Source: JAVBOF01 sp031550915
GTDB taxonomy: Bacteria > Bacillota > Clostridia > Christensenellales > MGBC116941
Direction: 5' to 3'
DNA: 20,055 nt
Assembly: GCA_031550915.1 (NCBI GenBank)
Contig: JAVBOF010000131.1
Location: 1-20,055, forward strand
Shown: piece after piece, positions 13,807 through 20,055 of the stretch
Numbering within the stretch: position 1 is the stretch's first letter
How the letters are laid out: every line of letters begins with the position of its first letter
Translations under genes and position numbers: made by a program
The notes under the pieces: generated by a model
What the model saw: the letters and a program-made list of their open reading frames with translations, nothing else
What the model was told of the DNA's origin: nothing
The model's database searches: none

Positions 13807-14772
13807 ATGCCATTCTGCAAGATAGCTGAAAAAAGCTTTATATATGATGTTACTCCGCTTGAAAACCTTTATATAGAGGAGTTTATGCGGCATGCCCCGG
13901 GAGATTTTGTCAAAGTATATATCTACGGGCTTATGTTGTGTTACAATTCCGCGCATTTTGAGCCAACTATCGAAACCATATCAAAGGCGCTGAACCTTGA
14001 TGAGAAGACCGTTTCAAGCGCATTGGAATATTGGGAGCGCACTGGCCTTATCCAGAGAGACGCAGATGGCGTCATATTCAATAACGCAAAGAGTATAATC
14101 GAGCTAGACTCGGATACTTCAGAGCCCGCTTTTCGGTATGAAGAATTCAATAAAAAGATGCATGCGATATTGGGCGGCAGGGCACTTTCATCTTATGATT
14201 ACGAGCGCGTATATGACTGGATAGAGCTTTTTGGAATGGATCAGGATGTGGCTTTAAGGCTTATGGAATACTGTATAGACCTGAAAAAAGGCGAGGACGT
14301 GCCGATTTCCTATATGGATAAAGTCGCGATCTCCTGGAACAAAAAAGGGATTAAGACGATAGAGCAAGCCGAAGACCTGATCCAGAGCGCATCGCTCAAC
14401 AGAAGCCCTTCGAAGGATGTTTTAAAACGCCTTGGAATGAACCGTACCCCAACCAAAGACGAGCACGAACTCTATTTGAAATGGAATGACAAAGGCTTTA
14501 AGAGGGACGCGGTACTCATGGCCTGTACGCTTATGACTCAAACCCTGCGCCCAAGTATGGCGTATCTGGACAAGATATTAGAAGGTTTTGCAGAACGCGG
14601 CATAACCGACGCCAAGGCCATTGAGGAAGATATCAAAAGTGGCGGGACCGTAAAGACCGAGGCACAAAAAGCGCGAAGCCCGCAATCCATGACAAAAAAG
14701 CCCGACGGCAGGCTGAAAGACAAACGCACATATTCAAAGCAGGATTTTGAAGCTATGCTGGATATAAAATAA
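13807..14772 (+). CDS. DnaD-domain protein (primosome/replication restart type)
   Basis: The frame starts at ATG 13795, but GGAGG at 13797-13801 is the ribosome site of ATG 13807, which is the better start (321 residues). The N-terminal half (about 25-100) has a winged-helix-like part with TIETISKALNLDEKTVSSAL and YWERTGLI. A DnaD C-terminal domain (DDBH2) follows at about 114-192, with YERVYDWIELFGMDQDVALRL. A second, similar helical unit sits at about 205-265 (EHELYLKWNDKGFKRDAVLM). Tandem DnaD C-domains are seen in other clostridial proteins. DnaD proteins help load the replicative helicase. The downstream ATPase, 12 bases away, is the expected partner. It is related to B. subtilis DnaD/DnaB by domain only, so no symbol is given. 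Confidence 0.88.
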   Translation: MPFCKIAEKSFIYDVTPLENLYIEEFMRHAPGDFVKVYIYGLMLCYNSAHFEPTIETISKALNLDEKTVSSALEYWERTGLIQRDADGVIFNNAKSIIELDSDTSEPAFRYEEFNKKMHAILGGRALSSYDYERVYDWIELFGMDQDVALRLMEYCIDLKKGEDVPISYMDKVAISWNKKGIKTIEQAEDLIQSASLNRSPSKDVLKRLGMNRTPTKDEHELYLKWNDKGFKRDAVLMACTLMTQTLRPSMAYLDKILEGFAERGITDAKAIEEDIKSGGTVKTEAQKARSPQSMTKKPDGRLKDKRTYSKQDFEAMLDIK

Positions 14773-14784
14773 CCGGAGGTATTT

Positions 14785-15726
14785 TTGGCGGACATATACG
14801 AAGACGCAAAATTTCATTTTGAAACCCTCCGGCAGCAGAACGCCATGGAACTTGAAAAGCGGCGGAATAAGGTATTAAAGAAAATACCCGAACTCGCAGA
14901 ATTGGAATCGCGTCGCGAAGATTTGCTGCTGCAGCTTCCGCTTGCCTATTTGCAGGGAGATTCCGATGAAGAAATATTGAAGCAAGTGCGCGGAATTAAC
15001 ATGAGTATATCGGAGCTTCTGGAAAAAAACGGATTTTCGAAGGATCAGCTTGAATTGCGATATGAATGTGAAGTTTGCAGTGATACAGGGTTTACGGGCG
15101 ATCTAATAAAAAAGCCGTGCCGATGCATGCAGGCCTTGCTTTCAAAAAATAGATATACAAACAACGGTATGGGAATTTTTCAAAATCAGACGTTTGACAA
15201 TTTTGATTTCGATATTTTTAAGGATACTAAGCAAAAAAGCCTGATGAAAAAAGCATATACCTATTTTAAGGGATACTGCAAAGGTTTTCCTCACACAGAT
15301 AAACTCAATATCCTGCTTATGGGCAATACCGGACTTGGAAAGACCTATCTTTTAAATTGTCTGTGCAATGAATTGATAAAAAGGGAAGTGCCTTTGACCC
15401 GGCTATCGGCGTTCAGGTTTTTTCAAATGCTTTTTGAAAGGCATATCGGCAAGAGTGATGAGGGGATAGACGATTTTATATCAGTCGACCTGCTTGCCCT
15501 GGACGATTTGGGCAGCGAACCTTTTATTAATAACGTTACCCTGCCATATTTTTTGAATATATTGAATGAGAGGCTGACAAATGGAAAGCATACAGTCATC
15601 ACTTCCAACCTGCAACTGGACGAAATCTTTGAAAGATATGATGAAAGGATCACCTCGCGGCTTTTAGACAGCACTACAACAGCAAAGATACAACTCCAGG
15701 GCAATGATGTTCGGACAGGACTTTGA
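14785..15726 (+). CDS. DnaC/DnaI-like helicase-loader ATPase
   Basis: A 313-residue protein starting at TTG 14785, 5 bases after GGAGG. The N-terminal region is helical. A zinc-knuckle-like cluster (C95, C98, C112, C114) precedes the ATPase, as in DnaI. The AAA+ part has Walker A GNTGLGKT (180-187), Walker B LLALDD (236-241) and a sensor-I-like TSN (273-275). The arginines R288 and R292 of ERITSRL are in the place of the arginine finger. Such proteins hold the DnaB-type replicative helicase and open it onto single-stranded DNA. It is encoded just after the DnaD-domain protein. The stop is 7 bases from the convergent radC stop, with no clear terminator between. Confidence 0.9.
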   Translation: MADIYEDAKFHFETLRQQNAMELEKRRNKVLKKIPELAELESRREDLLLQLPLAYLQGDSDEEILKQVRGINMSISELLEKNGFSKDQLELRYECEVCSDTGFTGDLIKKPCRCMQALLSKNRYTNNGMGIFQNQTFDNFDFDIFKDTKQKSLMKKAYTYFKGYCKGFPHTDKLNILLMGNTGLGKTYLLNCLCNELIKREVPLTRLSAFRFFQMLFERHIGKSDEGIDDFISVDLLALDDLGSEPFINNVTLPYFLNILNERLTNGKHTVITSNLQLDEIFERYDERITSRLLDSTTTAKIQLQGNDVRTGL

Positions 15727-15733
15727 ATGATCA

Positions 15734-16459
15734 TCATCTGTTTATATCCGAATCCTCAGCGGTGATATAGATAAGGTTGTCTATCGCTCTCTTTGTTATC
15801 AAACGCCTTTCAACAAAGCTGTAACACAAACTTTCATGCACTATGAAATGATCCAGAACGTTGATTCCGAGCGGCTCCAATGCGCGGATTATTTCTTTTG
15901 TTGTATTAATATCAGATTTGGACGGCTGCAAATTACCGCCGGGATGGTTGTGCGTCAAAATAACGTGCTGAGCGTTATGACGCAATGCTGCTTCGACTAT
16001 CTGGCGCGGATATATGTGCATCTCGTTGGTCGTGCCCCTGAAAAGCAGATCGGTATGTAAAACCCTGCTCTGAGTATCCAAAGAGACCAGATAAAAGCAT
16101 TCGTTTCTTTCCCCAAAAAAAAGGTTAATTACATATTCGCCTGCATCGGCGACATTTGTTATTTTCTGGCCCTTTATCGGCGCCCGCTTGATATATGATT
16201 TTGCGAGTTTTCCTATAAAGGATAGGAATATGGAAGCTTCCTTGCCGATACCCTCGCTGGATTCAAGATCCTTTGCATCCGCATCGAAAACCTTGCGAAG
16301 CGAGCCGAACCGGTTGATAAGCATATGAGCGATTGCATTTGTATCCTTACGCGGTATGCAATAGAAAAGGAGCATTTCAAGCACCTGATGGTCTGTAAAA
16401 CTGTCAAGCCCTTCATTGATGAACCTTTCTTTAATTCTTTTTCGGTGTCCCTCATGCAT
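15734..16459 (-). CDS. radC: RadC-family JAMM-domain protein
   Basis: A 241-residue protein with the usual start MHEGHRKRIKERF. A helix-hairpin-helix-like region follows to about 85. The JAMM metal site is H170-x-H172 with S180 and D183 (HNHPGGN and the residues after it), and an upstream glutamate (E117 or E120) is in place, so the metal centre is complete. RadC proteins were once linked to DNA repair, and their true role is unsettled. The gene faces the helicase loader and is divergent from the YitT gene. The gap 16460-16646 is A+T-rich. A poor TTAAAC-18-TATAAT box could serve radC, but I do not list it. Confidence 0.93.
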   Translation of the reverse strand: MHEGHRKRIKERFINEGLDSFTDHQVLEMLLFYCIPRKDTNAIAHMLINRFGSLRKVFDADAKDLESSEGIGKEASIFLSFIGKLAKSYIKRAPIKGQKITNVADAGEYVINLFFGERNECFYLVSLDTQSRVLHTDLLFRGTTNEMHIYPRQIVEAALRHNAQHVILTHNHPGGNLQPSKSDINTTKEIIRALEPLGINVLDHFIVHESLCYSFVERRLITKRAIDNLIYITAEDSDINR

Positions 16460-16587
16460 AGATAAAGCTCATTCCCCAATTAGATATCATACAAACAATA
16501 TAAAAGTATTATATAATTATACAATAGCATAGTTTAACATTTTAAGAAACATCTAACGTGTTATTAAAAAGCAAAAGCTTAGGATGT

Positions 16588-16616
16588 TTGACACTGATTT
16601 TATTGGGAAGTATACT
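16588..16616 (+). promoter_or_regulatory. Sigma-A promoter of the YitT-PepV genes
   Basis: A perfect TTGACA (16588-16593) is separated by 17 bases from TATACT (16611-16616, 5 of 6). Transcription would begin near 16623, about 24 bases before the chosen YitT start. This is the best sigma-A site in the window. Confidence 0.8.
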
Positions 16617-16646
16617 TATAATAATTTATAAAAAGGGATGTCCGAG

Positions 16647-17495
16647 ATGAAATTCAGTTTTAAGCATTTTATATCAAGAGTGCCATGGATAGTTATCGGC
16701 GCTTTTCTTTGTTCTGTAGGGGTCAACGGCTTTTTTGTCCCCCATCAGCTTTTGATGGGAGGCATAAGCGGTATTGCGCTTATTCTTTTGTATTTTTTGA
16801 ATCTGCCGCTTTCTATAACCGTACTTGTACTTAATATACCGGGGATAATACTCGCATTGACCAAAGCGAACCTCGAATTCGCGCTATTAACCGTTTGTGG
16901 CATAGTGTTCAATTCATTCTTTTTCTGGCTGACCGCCGGATGGGATATAGCCATCCAGAGCCCGATGGTTTCAGCAATATTTGGTGGCCTCATAGTAGGC
17001 ATAGGCGCGGGATTGGCACTTTGGAAGGACGGATCGCTGGGCGGGCTTGATGCACTTTTTCTGGTAATATCGAAATATATTACAATTCCGGTTGGTATGG
17101 TTATGCTTGGAGTGAACTGCGTTTTGATGATAATACTCGGTATATTGACGAACATTGAAACGGCTCTATTGACAATAATCGGCTTGTTCGTTTCATCCAA
17201 CGCCATTGATATGATAAGAAGCGGCTTGAATAAACGTATTACCGTCTTTATAATTTCTGAGAATTGGGAGACCATATCAAATAAGATATTGCAGGGATTG
17301 GGCAAAGGACTAACGCTGTTGAAAGGCGAAGGTGCCTTCACATCCAAAGAAAAGGTTTTGGCTTACTGTGTCATACGCTCTTTGGAGCTTGAAAAGTTAA
17401 AAGCTATAGTGATTGCCGAAGACAAGGACGCTTTTATTTCCGCGATAGACACCAGGGAAGTGCATGGCGGATTGGGTATTGGAAGGCGCTTTTAG
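16647..17495 (+). CDS. YitT-family membrane protein (DUF161 + DUF2179)
   Basis: An ATG at 16638 is in frame, but it sits directly against the ribosome site AAGGG. ATG 16647 is well spaced and gives MKFSFKHFISRVPW (282 residues). Several hydrophobic segments cover about 10-205, with family phrases such as GVNGFFVPHQLLMGGISGIA and GSLGGLDALFLVISKYI. The soluble C-terminal DUF2179 domain (about 207-280) holds GKGLTLLKGEGAFTSKEK and ends GGLGIGRRF. The molecular function of this family is not known with certainty; a transport role is often guessed. It is 11 bases upstream of the dipeptidase gene and shares its promoter. Confidence 0.88.
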   Translation: MKFSFKHFISRVPWIVIGAFLCSVGVNGFFVPHQLLMGGISGIALILLYFLNLPLSITVLVLNIPGIILALTKANLEFALLTVCGIVFNSFFFWLTAGWDIAIQSPMVSAIFGGLIVGIGAGLALWKDGSLGGLDALFLVISKYITIPVGMVMLGVNCVLMIILGILTNIETALLTIIGLFVSSNAIDMIRSGLNKRITVFIISENWETISNKILQGLGKGLTLLKGEGAFTSKEKVLAYCVIRSLELEKLKAIVIAEDKDAFISAIDTREVHGGLGIGRRF

Positions 17496-17506
17496 GAAGA
17501 GGATAG

Positions 17507-18862
17507 ATGGATCATAAGGATTTTATAAAAACGCATACTGAAGAAATGACAGAGGCTTTATTTGGGCTTCTGCGCATCCCGAGCGTAAAGGATGACCCGG
17601 CGCCGAACGCACCATACGGTAAGGAGATACGTAAGGCTTTGGATTACATGAAGGAGCTTTGTGAAGGTTTCGGTTTTGATGTGACTGATGTTGACGGGCA
17701 TGTTTTATGCTGTGATTATGGCAATGGAGAAAAAACGCTGGGCGTGATGACACATCTGGACGTTGTTCCGGCAGAGGGGTTTTCAAAACCCGCATTTGAA
17801 CCGTATATCAAGGAGGGTAAAATCATCGCCCGCGGCGCTATGGATAATAAAGGTCCCGCAATAGCATCACTGTTTGCGTTAGCGTCGCTAAAACAAAGCG
17901 CATACGTGCCCTCTATGCGCATCAGGCTATTGTTTGGCTGCGACGAGGAGAGCGGATGGCATGATATGGAATATTATGCCAAAAGCCAGCCTATGCCTGA
18001 TATCGGTTTTTCCCCAGATGGAGATTATCCCTTGATAAATTCCGAGAAAGGCGTCTTGCATATATCAATAAAGCTGCCGAAGGATAATACAAGCCTGTTT
18101 AAACTATGCAATATAAGCGCAGGCGAACGTGTAAATATGGTGCCGGGCAGCGCCGAATGCGTAATCTGCGGGGATTTGAAAGCGCTTCAAAAAGCTTTGC
18201 AGGAACATAAAACCGAGCATGTTTGGTTTGAGTTAAATGAAGATACTTTATTATTGAAAGCTAAGGGTGTAAGCGCACACGGCTCTACGCCTGAGAAGGG
18301 TAAAAATGCCTTAACATTTCTTTTGGAAGCATTACTTCAAATAGAAGATTTTAACAAGCCGGCTATAAAGACGCTTTTTGCTCTTGCTACCGGTATCTTC
18401 GGCCAGAATCACGGCTTGGATATAAAGGATGAATCCGGAAGGCTTACGCTGAACTTGGGCCGTGTCCGCATGGATGGCGGATTTATATTTGCGGACGTTG
18501 ATATAAGATATCCGATAAGTATGAGCGTTGAAAAGACGATAAGTACATTAAAAAAAACCATCGAGCATGCGGATTTTGAAATTCTGAGCACACATGAAAG
18601 CCATTTTGTGCCGGAGGACAATGACCTTGTACGCAAGCTGCTGGATTGCTATGCTACGAATACGGGCAACAAAGCTTATTGCCTTTCGATTGGAGGAGCA
18701 ACATATGCTCGTACCATACCGAACGCGGTCACATTTGGATGCTCCTTTCCGGATGAGCCGAGTACGGCGCACGAGAAAGATGAGTTTATTAAGCAAGAAC
18801 AGTTTTTATTGAACGCGATAATTATGGCGGACGCAATGATCGCGCTCACTAAAGCTGATTGA
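17507..18862 (+). CDS. M20-family dipeptidase (PepV type)
   Basis: A 451-residue metallopeptidase. The two-zinc site is recognisable: H83-x-D85 in MTHLDVVPAEG, bridging D113 in GAMDNKGP, the E147-E148 pair in CDEESG, D171 in SPDGDYP, and H-containing STAHEKDE near the end. The latter phrases, with GGATYARTIPNAVTFGC, are typical of PepV/Xaa-His dipeptidases. The middle domain (about 190-380) is the lid or dimer part. The enzyme would cleave dipeptides in the cytoplasm, since no signal sequence is seen. The ribosome site is AGGAAGAGGA. The gene ends at a strong terminator. Confidence 0.93.
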   Translation: MDHKDFIKTHTEEMTEALFGLLRIPSVKDDPAPNAPYGKEIRKALDYMKELCEGFGFDVTDVDGHVLCCDYGNGEKTLGVMTHLDVVPAEGFSKPAFEPYIKEGKIIARGAMDNKGPAIASLFALASLKQSAYVPSMRIRLLFGCDEESGWHDMEYYAKSQPMPDIGFSPDGDYPLINSEKGVLHISIKLPKDNTSLFKLCNISAGERVNMVPGSAECVICGDLKALQKALQEHKTEHVWFELNEDTLLLKAKGVSAHGSTPEKGKNALTFLLEALLQIEDFNKPAIKTLFALATGIFGQNHGLDIKDESGRLTLNLGRVRMDGGFIFADVDIRYPISMSVEKTISTLKKTIEHADFEILSTHESHFVPEDNDLVRKLLDCYATNTGNKAYCLSIGGATYARTIPNAVTFGCSFPDEPSTAHEKDEFIKQEQFLLNAIIMADAMIALTKAD

Positions 18863-18870
18863 TAAAAATA

Positions 18871-18899
18871 AAAAACAGGCTCGGAGAGCCTGTTTTTTT
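18871..18899. terminator. Bidirectional terminator between the dipeptidase and LysM-CAP genes
   Basis: ACAGGCTC (18875-18882) and GAGCCTGT (18886-18893) form an 8-bp stem with a 3-base loop. Five A precede it, and seven T (18893-18899) end it. It serves the dipeptidase on the plus strand and, more weakly, the convergent LysM-CAP gene on the minus strand. Confidence 0.9.
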
Positions 18900-18907
18900 A
18901 TACTATG

Positions 18908-19576
18908 CTATGGCGTTGTAAATAGCTGTGTCCAATAAGGGACCCCGTTTTTATCACTTGCATAACCAACGCCTATTTGCGAAAACGAAGGGTTTAAGAT
19001 ATTTGCCCTGTGTCCGGGCGAATTCATCCAACCCGCAACGACCTCAGAAGGAGTTTTCTGCCCCTTAGCTATATTTTCACCCGCCGCGCGATACTTTACG
19101 CCGAATTTTGTAAGCATTTCAAACGGACTGCCATATGTCGGAGAGGTATGGCTAAAATAGCCTTTATCACGCATATCCGTGGATTTTGCCCTCGCTGCTT
19201 TTCCTATAGCATCATTTTGCGTCAAAGGTACAAGTCCGCGGGACGTTCTTTCCTTGTTCACAAGATCTACAACTTGTTTTTCAAAAGTCGAGGCATTCAC
19301 CGAGGTCGCAGGTGCTTTTGCCCCTGCAGTCGGTACGTTGATTTTCGTACCGGTTTTTAACGGTGTTTTCAAGTTCATCCCTGGGTTTGCTTTAAGCAGA
19401 TCGTTTACTGTGATGCCGTTATGCCTGGCAATACCGTAAAGCGTATCTCCGCCTTTTACAGTATATGGTGCGCTTTCTGCAAGGGCAATGGCCGGCATCA
19501 AAAATATCATAATAGATAAAACTATCATTATATATTTTATTTTTTTAATGTGCGTTGCTGCATTGTTTTTTTGCAT
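18908..19576 (-). CDS. Secreted LysM-CAP domain protein (YkwD/SCP-like)
   Basis: A 222-residue exported protein. The signal peptide is about 1-33, with basic HIKKIKY, a hydrophobic core and a cleavage site after ALA. A LysM module (about 37-82, YTVKGGDTLYGIARHNG and on) should bind peptidoglycan. A short linker leads to a CAP domain (about 101-220). The CAP landmarks H143 (FSHTSP), E167 (AGENIA) and H189 (SPGHRANIL) are all present. Such proteins are found in spore-coat or cell-wall contexts in Firmicutes, but a link to sporulation is not shown here. The ribosome site AGGAGG is 4 bases before the ATG. The palindrome at 19591-19611 lies just upstream, close to the likely transcription start. 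Confidence 0.9.
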   Translation of the reverse strand: MQKNNAATHIKKIKYIMIVLSIMIFLMPAIALAESAPYTVKGGDTLYGIARHNGITVNDLLKANPGMNLKTPLKTGTKINVPTAGAKAPATSVNASTFEKQVVDLVNKERTSRGLVPLTQNDAIGKAARAKSTDMRDKGYFSHTSPTYGSPFEMLTKFGVKYRAAGENIAKGQKTPSEVVAGWMNSPGHRANILNPSFSQIGVGYASDKNGVPYWTQLFTTP

Positions 19577-19590
19577 CTTTCCTCCTATCT

Positions 19591-19611
19591 ATGTAAACGC
19601 CTTGTTTACAT
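19591..19611. promoter_or_regulatory. Operator-like palindrome before the LysM-CAP gene
   Basis: ATGTAAAC (19591-19598) is the exact reverse complement of GTTTACAT (19604-19611), with a 5-base spacer GCCTT. It sits about 5 bases upstream of the AGGAGG ribosome site on the minus strand, beside a possible -10 TAATAT (19620-19625). It fits either a repressor operator or a 5' mRNA hairpin. I do not assign a regulator. Confidence 0.5.
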
Positions 19612-19677
19612 TGGTTTCGATATTATTTTTTGTAGTTTTGTATTTGATAACCGAAACGGTCACTAAAGGATTTTTGC

Positions 19678-19706
19678 ATAAAAAAAGCGGCAAATCGCCG
19701 CTGTTT
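19678..19706 (-). terminator. Terminator of the DUF3842 gene
   Basis: On the minus strand, AGCGGC (19697-19702) pairs with GCCGCT (19686-19691) around GATTT, and at least seven T follow. The gene stop is 19 bases upstream at 19721. The plus strand has only GTTTT after the stem, so it is mainly a minus-strand terminator. Confidence 0.8.
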
Positions 19707-19720
19707 TCTATTTTGCCATA

Positions 19721-20055
19721 TTATTGATTGGTTGATTCTTTCATATACAATTTTATACTTTCGACTGCATCGTTTATATAATCGTTAAGATTTTTTTTAA
19801 CCACACCCGCTATCTCTGTATTGCATTTAGTAAAAGGAATAAGGATTTTTTTCGCTTCACTGGATGCGATAGCGCAAACCATTTCTTTCGAACATTCGCC
19901 AAGCATTGCGTCGCAAATGACTATACCTATTGGCCCGACGATAAGATCTACTCGCTTCGCATTATAGATTATCGCGTTATCTCCGCTTGCGACTTCATGT
20001 GCGCCGGCTTTTAGCATAGCGGCCGTCGCTATGGCGTTGGTTCCAAGCGCAATGA
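19721..20055 (-). CDS. DUF3842 family protein (5' end beyond the window)
   Basis: The ATG at 20017 is internal, because the frame stays open to the right edge and reads IALGTNAIATAAMLKAGAHE across it. That phrase, with GDNAIIYNAKRVDLIVGPIG and the ICDAMLGE region, is characteristic of the DUF3842 family. Those proteins usually start about 25-30 residues further upstream with a nucleotide-binding-like glycine-rich segment that is outside this window. The function is unknown. About 111 residues are visible, ending SIKLYMKESTNQ. There is no link in the sequence to the LysM-CAP gene other than the shared strand; a terminator separates them. Confidence 0.88.
   Translation of the reverse strand, partial: IALGTNAIATAAMLKAGAHEVASGDNAIIYNAKRVDLIVGPIGIVICDAMLGECSKEMVCAIASSEAKKILIPFTKCNTEIAGVVKKNLNDYINDAVESIKLYMKESTNQ

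Noticed and set aside
19488..19727. Small hydrophobic plus-strand open frame upstream of the LysM-CAP gene
   Set aside because: Its hydrophobic look comes from the complement of the signal-peptide coding region. It also spans the palindrome and the terminator hairpin, so it is not a gene.

Overview
The window reads as chromosome of a low-to-moderate GC, motile member of the Firmicutes, most likely class Clostridia. The evidence is strong AGGAGG-type ribosome sites with several TTG starts, sigma-A and sigma-D style promoters, and gene families typical of that group: FlhF/FlhG, WhiG-type SigD, YvyF, DUF6470, FliW/CsrA, a DnaD+DnaI-like pair, YitT, PepV and DUF3842. I see no mobile element, CRISPR array, tRNA or rRNA. 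The genus cannot be fixed from the sequence alone.

Positions 1-12025 are one long plus-strand flagellar block. It opens with the 3' end of flhA, then flhF, flhG, a PilZ c-di-GMP receptor and sigD. A near-consensus sigma-D promoter begins on the sigD stop codon and probably drives the next stretch: a small unknown protein and a SwrB-like membrane protein. After a hairpin come the two rod genes (flgF/flgG type). The late-assembly set follows: yvyF, flgM (anti-sigma), flgN (chaperone), flgK and flgL (hook-filament junction), a DUF6470 protein, fliW and csrA. The order from yvyF to csrA is that of the Bacillus subtilis yvyF-csrA region, but the flagellin gene that follows there is absent. A bidirectional terminator and an opposing gene come next instead.

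The second part, 12033-20055, is housekeeping and accessory sequence. It holds an M1-family metallopeptidase lipoprotein (minus), a DnaD-domain replication protein with a DnaC/DnaI-like helicase loader (plus), RadC (minus), a YitT membrane protein with a PepV-type M20 dipeptidase (plus), a secreted LysM-CAP protein (minus), and a DUF3842 gene that runs off the right edge (minus). Several genes are separated by good rho-independent terminators, two of them bidirectional.

The most interesting signals are regulatory. Just upstream of the DUF6470 gene there is a good sigma-A promoter whose predicted transcript would begin with a hairpin presenting the hexaloop AAGGAG, the ANGGAN form favoured by CsrA/RsmE. 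The hairpin overlaps the ribosome site. CsrA and its antagonist FliW are encoded next on the same strand, so this looks like a feedback loop that would not depend on flagellin mRNA. A 50-base nested stem-loop lies directly upstream of it. The sigma-D promoter on the sigD stop codon, the terminator-like hairpin before flgF, and an operator-like palindrome before the LysM-CAP gene are also worth testing. No stretch without a gene exceeds 300 bases. The largest gaps are about 160-190 bases, and each is described below.
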